Below are positions 17,091 through 25,316 of a stretch of DNA of 64,000 nt, one piece after another. The translations under genes were made by a program, and so were the position numbers. The DNA lies in contig JAGTQX010000012.1 of the NCBI GenBank assembly GCA_018396675.1, positions 120,859-184,858 of the forward strand, in the 5' to 3' direction. Numbering within the stretch: position 1 is the stretch's first letter; the number at the start of each line of letters is the position of its first letter. The notes beneath the pieces are model-generated. The model saw only the letters and a program-made list of their open reading frames with translations, did not search any database and was not told the origin of the DNA. This DNA is from Candidatus Bathyarchaeota archaeon (GTDB taxonomy: Archaea > Thermoproteota > Bathyarchaeia > Bathyarchaeales > Bathycorpusculaceae).

Positions 17091-17699
17091 TTGCCTAAAG
17101 CGTGGATTCGAGAACGAAAAAAGGACTATTATTATAAGAAAGCAAAAATGGAAAAATACCGCTCAAGGGCCACCTACAAACTCTTTCAAGCAGTAGAAAA
17201 ATATCATTTCATCAAAATAGGAGATGTTGTTTTAGATTTGGGTGCAGCTCCTGGCGGTTGGACTCAAGCCGCAAGAAAAATCGTTGGAGAAAAAGGCTTT
17301 GTTTTGGGGGTGGACTTGAAACCCGTTGAACCGTTTCCAGAACATAATGTTAGGACAATAATTGGTGATATCACAGAACAAGAAACGATAAAGCAAATCT
17401 TGGAGATGCTTCCAAGAAAAGCCGATGTGGTGATTTCAGATGTTTCACCCAACATTTCTGGAGTATGGGAGCTGGATCATGCGCGACAGATAGACCTTGC
17501 ACAGAAAGCACTAGAAATAGCGTTAGAAACTCTCAAGCCGCGTGGAAGCTTTTTTGTGAAAGTTTTCCAAGGCGACATGCTCAACGATTTTATAGAAATG
17601 GTCAAACAGCATTTTGAGGATGTGAAATTAATAAAGCCCAAGGCAAGTCGATCAAAAAGCTCCGAAATGTTCGTCTTGGGAATATGTTTTGAGCATTGA
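17091..17699 (+). CDS. rlmE: 23S rRNA 2'-O-ribose methyltransferase RlmE (FtsJ family)
   Basis: SAM-dependent methyltransferase for a uridine in the 23S rRNA A-loop. The 202-residue product has SRATYKLFQAVEKY near residue 27, the SAM motif VLDLGAAPGGWTQ near 48, SDVSPNISG near 118 and VKVFQGD near 158. The start is TTG 17091, preceded by AGGTGA at 17076-17081. It belongs to the plus-strand TFE-beta group. Confidence 0.93.
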   Translation: MPKAWIRERKKDYYYKKAKMEKYRSRATYKLFQAVEKYHFIKIGDVVLDLGAAPGGWTQAARKIVGEKGFVLGVDLKPVEPFPEHNVRTIIGDITEQETIKQILEMLPRKADVVISDVSPNISGVWELDHARQIDLAQKALEIALETLKPRGSFFVKVFQGDMLNDFIEMVKQHFEDVKLIKPKASRSKSSEMFVLGICFEH

Positions 17700-17748
17700 A
17701 GCGGTAGAGCTAAATTCATTTGAAACCTTAACTAGAAGAGGTGAAAAA

Positions 17749-18447
17749 TTGAAGATAATCGCTGCGGATTCATCAACCGCCATACTAAATAGCAATTTTG
17801 AACCAACAACTCTTGTGGCAACCGCTGCAGTCTTGGTTGAACCTCCGTACAGAGAGCCTAAACTAAGCCTAGCCAAGCCTATTTTTGCAAACGTTGCAAC
17901 CAGTAACGAGGTTATAATTCACGAGGCAGAGCTTTGCAGTGAATTATTGAATAAGGCGGAGGCAAACGTCATACACCTCGACATGTCTCTCGGGGCGGTA
18001 TCATTGGAACAGCTTTCCCCAATACAATTTTCAAACATGAAAATTTCCAGCAAAGCGAAAAGTAACCTTATAAAAATTCTTCCCAAAGTAAGGAAAATTG
18101 CTGGCGAAATGAGACAAAAACACGGTGTTGAAGTTTTAGCCATAGGAAAGGAAAGTATTCCCGTGAGAGTAGCAGAACTGACCGCTGGCGCCCACGCCAT
18201 ATTATATGCCGCAGAAAAAGTGTTGAAAAAAAATGAAACACTTGTGCTTGGTTTACCATCAAAGTGCCAGCCTAGAATTGCAGAAGGCAAAATTTACTTT
18301 CACTCTCTCGTTGCGGCGGAGCACGACGTTTTAGGCTACGCAGATGACAGTGAAGGCATTTTGAAAAAAGTTAATATCACTGAAATGTTAAACCCGTCCG
18401 CGAGGGGGTTTAGAGCGTTAAAAATAGCCCCTAAAAATATAGAATGA
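17749..18447 (+). CDS. Conserved archaeal protein, possibly DUF4152-like
   Basis: About 232 residues. I chose TTG 17749 because AGAGGTGA (17737-17744) precedes it. The frame remains open further upstream into rlmE. It begins KIIAADSSTAIL and has EVIIHEAELCSEL near residue 50 and VEVLAIGKESIPVRVAELTAGAHAILYA near 140. No catalytic motif is evident to me. It resembles an archaeal family of unknown function (DUF4152) by memory only. It lies between rlmE and the SpoIIM-like gene and is probably cotranscribed with them. Confidence 0.65.
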   Translation: MKIIAADSSTAILNSNFEPTTLVATAAVLVEPPYREPKLSLAKPIFANVATSNEVIIHEAELCSELLNKAEANVIHLDMSLGAVSLEQLSPIQFSNMKISSKAKSNLIKILPKVRKIAGEMRQKHGVEVLAIGKESIPVRVAELTAGAHAILYAAEKVLKKNETLVLGLPSKCQPRIAEGKIYFHSLVAAEHDVLGYADDSEGILKKVNITEMLNPSARGFRALKIAPKNIE

Positions 18448-18454
18448 TTCAAAG

Positions 18455-19030
18455 ATGGTGAGCGCTTTGGCACTTGATGTTTGGAATAAGTTTCCATCAA
18501 AAGTGAAGCGGATAATCACAATAGGAATGGTTTTTGTTCTGTCGTTAGCAATAACAATAGCTGGAACTTTAACGCCGCTCACCGAAGAGGAGATAACGCA
18601 AATCAACAATGAACTTGAAGATTTGCGTGGCATAGTTTACAACTCTACGGTAACTCGCGGAACAGCATTAATCTTCGGCAACAATTTTATGTTATGCCTT
18701 TCCTTTTTTGTGCCCTTCTTTGGACCTTTCTTCGGAGGTTACGTCTTATACAGCACAGGCGTTTCTATTGCCGCGCAAAGCGCCGCTGAAGGAATGAACC
18801 CAGTAATAGTCTTGCTTTCCCTGTTTATTCTCCCATTCACATGGTTAGAGTTCATAGCGTATTCCACCGCCATAGCCCAGAGCGTTTGGCTAACGTGGCG
18901 AATCATAAAGCATAGAGGAAAAAGGGAACTTGTGAATACGTGCGTTATGATTTCCTTATGTGCAGTTATTCTGCTAATCGCTGCAATAATCGAAATTTTG
19001 ATAATTCAAGCTGTTACTTCTGCACTTTAA
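18455..19030 (+). CDS. SpoIIM/DUF95-like integral membrane protein
   Basis: A 191-residue membrane protein with about four hydrophobic segments. The family-like block NNFMLCLSFFVPFFGPFFGGYV (about residues 72-94) and a helix with LPFTWLEFIAYSTAIAQS are typical of stage II sporulation protein M (DUF95) homologues in archaea, whose function is unknown outside sporulation. It starts 7 bases after the preceding gene. Its 3' end overlaps the convergent nadC by 17 bases. Confidence 0.75.
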   Translation: MVSALALDVWNKFPSKVKRIITIGMVFVLSLAITIAGTLTPLTEEEITQINNELEDLRGIVYNSTVTRGTALIFGNNFMLCLSFFVPFFGPFFGGYVLYSTGVSIAAQSAAEGMNPVIVLLSLFILPFTWLEFIAYSTAIAQSVWLTWRIIKHRGKRELVNTCVMISLCAVILLIAAIIEILIIQAVTSAL

Positions 19031-19883
19031 CTTTCACGATTTCAAGGCTCATGTCTAACGCTTTTACGCTGTGAGTTATTCCGCCCAAGCTTATTATGTT
19101 GACGCCTTCTGCTGCAAACTCGACTGCATTATCTGTCGTGATCTTGCCGCTTGCTTCCAGTAAAACTTTTCCAAAAAAGCCAGCTTTTTTCAAAAGTTTA
19201 ACAGCCTCTTCTACCTGTTTTGGCGTGAAATTATCCAACATTATAATGTCTGCTCCGGCCTTCGCCGCCACCAAGACATCATTAACATTTGAAACTTCAA
19301 CTTCGACTTTTTTGCTGAAGGACACTTTTCCCTTAGCAGTTCGGACAGCCTTTTCGACGCTGCCTATTATCGCTATATGATTATCCTTTATCAGAACCAT
19401 GTCATCTAAATGAAGTCTATGCGGGTCGCCTCCACCTATGGAAACTGCCTTTTTATCAAAATAAAGCAGTCCAGGAGCAGTCTTTCGTGTGCAAGCGACT
19501 CTTGTTTTGTATCCAGCCTTTCGAATCTTCTCTACAAGCTTTCTTGTAGCTGTGGCTATGCCGCTCATGCGAGAAACAATGTTAAGAAGCGTTCGTTCAA
19601 CCGACAATATCGTTCTAGCATCACCAGAAATCTTAACGAGAACTTGTTTCGGTTTTACTTCATCTCCATCCTTAACATAGGTTTCGAAATTTAAGCCTAG
19701 ACTCTCAAGGAGAACCGTTGCCTCTTCGATTCCGGCGGCTACTCCTTCCTCTTTTGCTATAATCTCCGCCTCTGCATTGCAGTGTTCTGGAACTATTAGG
19801 TTTGATGTTACGTCGCCTAATCCAAGATCTTCAGCAAGCATACGATTGAGCTTCTCTTCCAAAACCTTTCTCGGCAAGAACAT
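19014..19883 (-). CDS. nadC: Nicotinate-nucleotide pyrophosphorylase, carboxylating (NadC)
   Basis: Converts quinolinate and PRPP to nicotinate mononucleotide in de novo NAD synthesis. About 289 residues, with EDLGLGDVTSNL near residue 14, NIVSRMSGIATAT near 100, RKTAPGLLYFDKKAVSIGGG near 130, HLDDMVLIKDNH near 158 and LEASGKI near 240. ATG 19883 is preceded by AGGTGA (19888-19893); a longer frame to 19916 is less likely. NadM and PncB, other NAD enzymes, are also in this window. Confidence 0.94.
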   Translation of the reverse strand: MFLPRKVLEEKLNRMLAEDLGLGDVTSNLIVPEHCNAEAEIIAKEEGVAAGIEEATVLLESLGLNFETYVKDGDEVKPKQVLVKISGDARTILSVERTLLNIVSRMSGIATATRKLVEKIRKAGYKTRVACTRKTAPGLLYFDKKAVSIGGGDPHRLHLDDMVLIKDNHIAIIGSVEKAVRTAKGKVSFSKKVEVEVSNVNDVLVAAKAGADIIMLDNFTPKQVEEAVKLLKKAGFFGKVLLEASGKITTDNAVEFAAEGVNIISLGGITHSVKALDMSLEIVKVKVQK

Positions 19884-19937
19884 AATCTCACCTTTGAACG
19901 TGGAGCTTAAAATCATTTATCCTTCTCGTCTGGTTTC

Positions 19938-21116
19938 CTAACTTTTCTCTGCCAGCTCTGTTATTGCTTTCACGGCGTTTTCTAAACCGTCATGCTTCAG
20001 AACTTCAGCCTGAATCTGCTCAAGTTTTTCGAGGCTTTTTGTCTCCAAGGTCTGTTCAACGTTTTTTAAAAGGCGTTCTAGGTTCAAGTGTTCTTGGAGA
20101 ATTACTTTTGCAACGCCCAGTTTTTTGGCTTGCGCCGCGTTGCTTATTTGTTCAGTATGGTTTGGTGTCGGCACGAGAATCATGGGTTTACCGTAACACA
20201 TGCACTGTGTTATAGTGCCGTGCCCAGCACGGCTAACCACTAAATCACAAGCTTTCAAATATTCAAAACGGTTCGGAACCCACTTGTAAACAGTCAAATT
20301 CCCGTATCTTATCGGCGTGGTGTCTGCGTTTGGATAGCCAAGCGACATAACAATTTCGTAATTTTTTGGGAAACGCATCAAAATTTTTCTCAAAATCCCA
20401 ATGAAGAAAGCTCTTTCTTTTATGCTGCCACTTATTGGCGCAAAAATCAAGGGTTTGTCCATTGGTAATTTCAACTTTTTGCGGAGTTCCATTTTGCTTG
20501 GCAATTTTTCCGGACGATCAGACAAGATTGGTCCTGTGAGTTGGACATTTTTTCTATATGTTTTTGGAATGTTTAGGTTGCCTGTGCATATGGTGTAAGG
20601 CGGAGGGAAATCTGGAATCAGCACCATGTTTCCGCTGGTCCACATCTTCCCAATGAGCGTAAGCGCAATCGAATCTGCAAATCTTGCCAACCGCAAGAAG
20701 CGTCTTCTCCGTGGGATTATGACTTGAAATTGGTTCAATATGCAAATTCTCGGTTTTTGCAGAAGTCTTGCAGCTAGAAGAGGCGAAATTCGCGAATCTG
20801 AAACGACAATGTCAGGGTTAAACCTCTCAATTGAATATAATTCTGCGTTAACCTGCTTCAGAAGAGTGAATGATGCAAGGAATGGTCCAGGGTTGACCGC
20901 TGTCTGTTTGAAGTCTATCGTTCCGTCGGGTCTTACTTGGAATCCTATCGGCGGCGCTTTAAAAAGAGGAAACCCTTCTCGTTCAACATAAGGGATTCCT
21001 TCGCGATATGTAGAGAACATCACCTCAGCTTTTCGTTCTAAAAGTTTTTTGGCGATTGGAGTGCATCTTCCAACATGTCCTAGTCCTATGCCGCATGGGG
21101 CAAAATAAACCCGCAT
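19938..21116 (-). CDS. MurG/UGT-like glycosyltransferase (family 28/1 fold)
   Basis: A 392-residue GT-B glycosyltransferase. The N-terminus MRVYFAPCGIGLGHVGRC contains the GxGHxxR-type loop, and the C-terminal nucleotide-binding region has CDLVVSRAGHGTITQCMCYGKP (residues about 305-330). It probably moves a sugar from a nucleotide sugar onto a lipid or protein; the acceptor is unknown. I start at ATG 21116, 4 bases after the AMMECR1 stop, since the longer frame runs into that gene. Confidence 0.85.
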   Translation of the reverse strand: MRVYFAPCGIGLGHVGRCTPIAKKLLERKAEVMFSTYREGIPYVEREGFPLFKAPPIGFQVRPDGTIDFKQTAVNPGPFLASFTLLKQVNAELYSIERFNPDIVVSDSRISPLLAARLLQKPRICILNQFQVIIPRRRRFLRLARFADSIALTLIGKMWTSGNMVLIPDFPPPYTICTGNLNIPKTYRKNVQLTGPILSDRPEKLPSKMELRKKLKLPMDKPLIFAPISGSIKERAFFIGILRKILMRFPKNYEIVMSLGYPNADTTPIRYGNLTVYKWVPNRFEYLKACDLVVSRAGHGTITQCMCYGKPMILVPTPNHTEQISNAAQAKKLGVAKVILQEHLNLERLLKNVEQTLETKSLEKLEQIQAEVLKHDGLENAVKAITELAEKS

Positions 21117-21120
21117 GTAT

Positions 21121-21747
21121 TTATTTCCCGCCGAAGGTTTTCCGCTTAACTTCACCCCGCGGTTTTTCCTCTTCAAAAATTATGGCTTGAAACTTGTAGA
21201 TTTTTGTGCCTTTCATGAGCCAGCAGTCTGGGGGGAGCCCAGCTTTTATGCAGCATTGGCACAGAAACTCTTCTTCATCCCAGTCCCATTCAACTGGAAC
21301 TTGCGGCAAAAGCAAACCCTTGTACAATCCTCTTTCAACTATTAAACCGTCAACTCCAACTTTTATCTTGGACGGATACTCGTTTGGTTTTTCTGCTTCG
21401 ACGAGTTGTGGAGGCGTAAGTACGCTTACCTCAAAGACTACATTGTCTAGTTCGTTTGTTGAAAGTGGATAAAACCTTGGGTCTTGAGTTGCAGAGCTTA
21501 TGGCGGACTCTATAACTGCCTCTGCAAGTGGAGTTGTCGGGTATGGTAATCCAATACATCCTCGCAGTTCTTTTTTGCCAGCGTCAATGATGTTTATTGT
21601 CACGAAGACTCCGCACGCTTGCATAAGTTTCTCCGGTAGCCCTTTAGGAGCTTGTATGCGTTTTCTGGTTTTCAAGTATTCTTCTACAGCTTCGCGAGCC
21701 AGTTTAACCAGAATTTTTCCTTCTTCTATATTTAAGTCAAACAGCAA
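21121..21747 (-). CDS. AMMECR1-domain protein
   Basis: A 208-residue AMMECR1-family protein, with the hallmark LRGCIGLPYPTTPLAEAVI (about residues 62-80), GVFVTI upstream, and VPVEWDWDEEEFL near 150. The family is universal in archaea and eukaryotes; its biochemical role is not settled, and association with MEMO-type proteins is known. A TATA-like AATTTATC at about 21772-21779 predicts transcription starting close to the ATG. Confidence 0.92.
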   Translation of the reverse strand: MLFDLNIEEGKILVKLAREAVEEYLKTRKRIQAPKGLPEKLMQACGVFVTINIIDAGKKELRGCIGLPYPTTPLAEAVIESAISSATQDPRFYPLSTNELDNVVFEVSVLTPPQLVEAEKPNEYPSKIKVGVDGLIVERGLYKGLLLPQVPVEWDWDEEEFLCQCCIKAGLPPDCWLMKGTKIYKFQAIIFEEEKPRGEVKRKTFGGK

Positions 21748-21797
21748 GCGCGTTTGTTCTCCCGTTTAAATGATAAATTTTGCTTTTTAGATTTTGT

Positions 21798-22418
21798 CTA
21801 GAATTTTATTGCCTCTTCGCGGACTCCATCCTTTGTTATGTAGAGGAAGTCTATGCCGTCGCCGCTCATTATGTCCCGGCTTATTGCGGATTTTATTGCT
21901 CGGATAACAAGTTCTCTTCCCTCTTCCATGCTTAAGCCTTCCTTGTAACTTTCTTCTAGAACGCCCACTGCGATTTCTGTTCCTGAACCTACAACAGCAT
22001 ATTTGTCAGGTATAACTGAACCTAAAACGTCCAACACATATAATGATGCGCCTTCGTCGTCTATTCCACCGACAATTGTTTGTGTTATCAACGGAGCTAG
22101 TCGGTTAGAAAAGAGCAAATTTGACATTAACTTGGCTGCAGACCGCACGGATATCGGCCTTCCAACATCCATGCTGTAAAGATTAGCGTAGGCCTCTACT
22201 TCCCTAATCAAAATCTGCATGTCAGAGACAAGTCCAGCGCATGCCGCGCCAATGTTATCCGTTATTTTGAAGACTTTCTTGCCGCCTTTGCTGATGACAA
22301 GGTATCCGTAAGAAACACGTTTTTCCGAGGCTAAAATAACTCCGTCTCTGCACACTATTCCAACAGTTGTGGCGCCTGGAATCCACAAGTATTGGGGCAT
22401 CTGCCCTTCCTTTTCCAC
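21798..22418 (-). CDS. psmB: Proteasome subunit beta, non-catalytic (PsmB1-like)
   Basis: 20S proteasome beta-type subunit with the full fold: TTVGIVCRDGVILASEKR, GKKVFKI, GAACAGLVSDMQ, VGGIDDEG, GSGTEIAVGVLE and SGDGIDFL. Aligned with active subunits (propeptide...G-TTTVG), the sequence is PG-A-TTVG, so the nucleophile Thr1 is Ala. Glu17 and Lys33 keep their spacing, which fixes the register. This resembles crenarchaeal PsmB1 and predicts a structural, unprocessed subunit; an active partner must be elsewhere. The start could be GTG 22418 (AGGTGA 6 bases upstream) or ATG 22400. Confidence 0.88.
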   Translation of the reverse strand: MEKEGQMPQYLWIPGATTVGIVCRDGVILASEKRVSYGYLVISKGGKKVFKITDNIGAACAGLVSDMQILIREVEAYANLYSMDVGRPISVRSAAKLMSNLLFSNRLAPLITQTIVGGIDDEGASLYVLDVLGSVIPDKYAVVGSGTEIAVGVLEESYKEGLSMEEGRELVIRAIKSAISRDIMSGDGIDFLYITKDGVREEAIKF

Positions 22419-22531
22419 TTTGTTTCACCTTTCCACGTGATATGCAAGCACAACCTATTAAACTTAATGTTGATTCATATAAGCTAAAATATCTGTCAAC
22501 CATTAATACATTCCAGTGAAAGGTAACCAAA

Positions 22532-23110
22532 ATGATAGGTTTGTACACAAAAAATTTTGAAGATGTTTGGTTCGGAGTAGCTTGCGACGACAAAAAAATT
22601 TTTGCAACCTCTTTTTCATCCAGCCAAATCAATGTTTTACATGGCTTGTTAGCAAACATACCTTTTAACATTCCTTTTCAACAGCCCGCCGAGTTTTCAA
22701 GCTTTGCTGAGCAAGCGCTAGATTTGATGAAAGACGTTTATGACGGAAAAGGCGCTGGTCAAACGCTTCCTTTGTCTATGGAGCATCTTTCAAATTACGC
22801 AGAAAGAGTTCTTGAAGCGGTTGCTCTAATCCCAGTTGGATACGTTTCTTCTTACGGAGCCGTGGCTAAGGCTGTTGGCGGCAGCCCGAGAGCTGTTGGA
22901 AGAGTTATGGCTACAAATCCGTTCCCGCCCCTTGTACCATGTCACAGAGTTGTCGCCTCTGACTTCTCCCTAGGCGGTTACAGTGGAGGATTAAGAGCTA
23001 AACTTGAATTCTTGAAACGCGAAAAAAGAGGCTTCATTGAAAAAATGGAAATTCCAGCAAAGAAGAAAAGACTGCAAGTGTATCCAGTTGAGTATGTTCT
23101 CAATAAATGA
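22532..23110 (+). CDS. ogt: Methylated-DNA-protein-cysteine methyltransferase (Ogt/MGMT)
   Basis: Suicide repair protein for O6-alkylguanine. The 192-residue product ends in the family domain: IPVGYVSSYGAVAKAVGGSPRAVGRVM region near residue 110, active-site PCHRVV near 138, and GGYSGG near 150. The N-terminal part is the usual variable domain. A 47-codon frame begins in its stop codon (ATGA). Convincing full-length gene. Confidence 0.93.
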   Translation: MIGLYTKNFEDVWFGVACDDKKIFATSFSSSQINVLHGLLANIPFNIPFQQPAEFSSFAEQALDLMKDVYDGKGAGQTLPLSMEHLSNYAERVLEAVALIPVGYVSSYGAVAKAVGGSPRAVGRVMATNPFPPLVPCHRVVASDFSLGGYSGGLRAKLEFLKREKRGFIEKMEIPAKKKRLQVYPVEYVLNK

Positions 23111-23250
23111 GATTTTTTGACGCTAACGCAACTCGTTGTTTTCCACAGTTAGAGTTAGTGAGATTCACTGGAACCTGTTTCGGTAAGCATTTTACGGTAA
23201 AGATAGTCTCCGCTGCGGTTGCGCTGTGCCGGGTGGCGAAACAATTTTGA
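23107..23250 (+). CDS. Candidate small ORF coupled to ogt (47 aa)
   Basis: The ogt stop is part of ATGA, and from that ATG a frame stays open for 47 codons (MRFFDANATRCF... ending RVAKQF). No domain is recognised. It has three cysteines and a mildly hydrophobic C-terminal half. The stretch is locally richer in G and C around 23208-23240. A chance frame is quite possible. If it is not coding, this 157-base gap may hold an RNA hairpin region (CCG-CTG-CGG, GCC-GGGT-GGC). Confidence 0.25.
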   Translation: MRFFDANATRCFPQLELVRFTGTCFGKHFTVKIVSAAVALCRVAKQF

Positions 23251-23267
23251 TGTGTGTCTGTTTTTTG

Positions 23268-23606
23268 TTAATGTTCTCCAAAGAGTCTTCTTAACGGAGA
23301 TTCATTCGTGTTTTGTTGAGCCTGCGGCTCCATTGATATCATAGTCGTAGAAGATTTTTCCCACGTTTGAAGTTTCTGCTCCAACTCGGTTATTCGAGAC
23401 TCAAGTTTCTCCACGGCTTCTGTTTTAATCCTCAGAGTCTCTTCTAAATGTTGAATCGCCAGCTTCTCTTCAAGTAATTTTGCTCTCTCTTCAAGCGTTT
23501 TCTCTTTCTCTTCAATCGAATGCAACTGAAACTCTAATTCGGCCTTTTTCTTTTGCAAATCCTCTATTTCATGCCACAGAGGCAAATCTTCACACCCAAC
23601 CACCAT
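23268..23606 (-). CDS. Coiled-coil hypothetical protein
   Basis: A 112-residue protein that is almost entirely coiled coil from residue 12 to 85 (heptad-rich EKEKTLEERAKLLEEKLA and EKLESRITELEQKL), with a polar, Gln/Asn-rich tail. No enzyme motif. Convergent with ogt and divergent from nadM. The clear heptads and clean codon structure support a real gene; function unknown. Confidence 0.55.
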   Translation of the reverse strand: MVVGCEDLPLWHEIEDLQKKKAELEFQLHSIEEKEKTLEERAKLLEEKLAIQHLEETLRIKTEAVEKLESRITELEQKLQTWEKSSTTMISMEPQAQQNTNESPLRRLFGEH

Positions 23607-23822
23607 AAGGATTTAACAAGTAATTAGGATTATGAACTGCGAATTCAGATTCGGAATTTATATAATAAAATGGTGGCATCTCAATCACAAAAGCGTAATA
23701 ACCCAACTATGAGACCAGAAGAGAATAAGCCCTCCACATGTGTAGATGCTCACGAAAAACGACTGCGGCTAATTTCCAAAAACGTAAATAAGGGGATAAT
23801 TAACTCTAAAATTGGATGGGTC

Positions 23823-24347
23823 ATGGTTAAACGGGGACTTTTTGTCGGAAGATTTCAGCCTTTTCATCTCGGACATTTGAACGTTGTCAAGACGATTCTG
23901 AAAGAGGTTGATGAACTCATAATCGTTTTAGGCAGCGCCCAATACAGTCACCGCATAGGAAATCCTTTCACGGCCGGCGAGAGACTTGTAATGATTCGTA
24001 AAGCCCTAGAAGAAGCTGGGATGGATTTATGTCGGATATGGATTGTGCCGGTTCCAGACGTGAATATACACATGATCTGGGTTTCCACCGTTGAAGGCTA
24101 CACTCCACATTTTGATGTGGTCTATTCTAATGAACCGTTGACAAGGAGGCTTTTCATAGAAGCCGGCTACAAGGTTAAGCCTATTCCATTCTTTAAGCGG
24201 AAGGCTTACTCTGCAACTGAAATAAGAGAGAGAATGTTAAATGACGGTGACTGGGAAGAACTTGTTCCAAAAAGCGTTGCAGAATTCATTAAAGAGATAC
24301 ACGGTATTGAACGGCTTAAAGACCTAGCTAGTACCGATAAACTGTAA
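23823..24347 (+). CDS. nadM: Nicotinamide-nucleotide adenylyltransferase (NadM type)
   Basis: Adenylates NMN to NAD. From ATG 23823 the 174-residue product begins MVKRGLFVGRFQPFHLGH, the nucleotidyltransferase HxGH site. It has GSAQYSHRIGNPFTAGER near residue 38 and the C-terminal YSATEIRERM (ISTxxxR-type) near 137, as in archaeal NadM. The longer frame from 23670 has an N-terminus unlike the family. Its 3' end overlaps the convergent SAM hydrolase gene by 20 bases. Confidence 0.94.
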   Translation: MVKRGLFVGRFQPFHLGHLNVVKTILKEVDELIIVLGSAQYSHRIGNPFTAGERLVMIRKALEEAGMDLCRIWIVPVPDVNIHMIWVSTVEGYTPHFDVVYSNEPLTRRLFIEAGYKVKPIPFFKRKAYSATEIRERMLNDGDWEELVPKSVAEFIKEIHGIERLKDLASTDKL

Positions 24348-25128
24348 CTTTGTCTCCTGTTTTTACTTGAAAAATTTCTGCAGCGTTTCCCATGTTTATT
24401 GATATTTCCAAAAAATCGTGGCTTCCAATTATCCCTATAGGCGTTTTTGCTTTTGCTTCTGCGTAAGCACTGCAAAGCCTAACCTTGAGCCAAGCATCCT
24501 TCAGCTTCAGTTTCACGTTTTTCGCCAATTTAAGGCGTAACTCTTCTAAGTCTTTTGACGTGATGTTTGTAATTATGTTCCCAAAATCGTCCACGTGGAT
24601 AACTTCGCCGATTAAAATGTTGTTTTTTCTGGTCACTTCAGCGAATTTCGGTTTAACAATTCTGCGGATTACAGGCCCAAACTCTGATGGTGAAACCCCT
24701 TTTGAAAGAAAAGCGGCGGCTGGAGCGAAAATATCTCTACCGTGAAAAGTTGCCGAAATTTCTGGAAGCATAAATTTCCGGTTAGATAATTTATGAACTC
24801 TTTTCAAACCTTGCTTCTCTGCGGCTAATGCCAAAATGCCGTTGTCTGGCCCTACAAAATAGGCTTTTTCGGTTTCTATCAGAATTGCTTTGCGTTTTGT
24901 TCCAACACCCGGATCAACAACTGCCAAGTGTATCGTGTTTTTTGGGAAATGTTGTGCCGCTGCAGCTAAAACATATGCGCCCATTCTTATGTTGAATTTT
25001 TCTATGTTGTGGCTTATGTCAACTATTTTCGCGTCTGGGTTTATGCCTAAAATGACAGCTTTCATTTCTGCAACGTAAGGATCTTTAAGTCCAAAATCTG
25101 TAGTCAGAGTGATTATAGCGTTTAACAT
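24328..25128 (-). CDS. SAM hydroxide adenosyltransferase (DUF62 family)
   Basis: A 266-residue member of the SAM-dependent chlorinase/fluorinase fold family, whose archaeal members hydrolyse SAM to adenosine and methionine. Motifs: LTTDFGLKDPYV near residue 7, VDISHNIEKFNI near 38, VDPGVGTKR near 74, GPDNGIL near 96, HGRDIFAPAAA near 130 and VDDFGNIITNI near 172. ATG 25128 is preferred over a TTG at 25152. It is divergent from an ECF-S-like membrane protein. Confidence 0.92.
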   Translation of the reverse strand: MLNAIITLTTDFGLKDPYVAEMKAVILGINPDAKIVDISHNIEKFNIRMGAYVLAAAAQHFPKNTIHLAVVDPGVGTKRKAILIETEKAYFVGPDNGILALAAEKQGLKRVHKLSNRKFMLPEISATFHGRDIFAPAAAFLSKGVSPSEFGPVIRRIVKPKFAEVTRKNNILIGEVIHVDDFGNIITNITSKDLEELRLKLAKNVKLKLKDAWLKVRLCSAYAEAKAKTPIGIIGSHDFLEISINMGNAAEIFQVKTGDKVTVYRY

Positions 25129-25316
25129 ATTACGCACGTCAATGCTTTGCAATCTGCCAGGCTCTGAATCTATGCATTTATCTGTTTATTTGTATCTTAA
25201 AATTTTGCGCCGTTACACTCGTAAACGTGTCAAATCAAACGGTCTAAAAACCAAATAAATATCAGTTGAAAACTCAAATTATTATCCTCTAACTGTTTGG
25301 CGTAGGAAGAGGAAAC

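Noticed and set aside
21798-22418. Reading the proteasome beta subunit as active by using the Thr after Ala as nucleophile
   Set aside because: Glu17 and Lys33 hold the register so that Ala is at position 1; shifting by one would misplace both catalytic partners.
25153-25316. Riboswitch before the ECF-S-like gene
   Set aside because: No recognisable thiamine, cobalamin or purine aptamer elements; only a TATA-like element and a ribosome-binding site.
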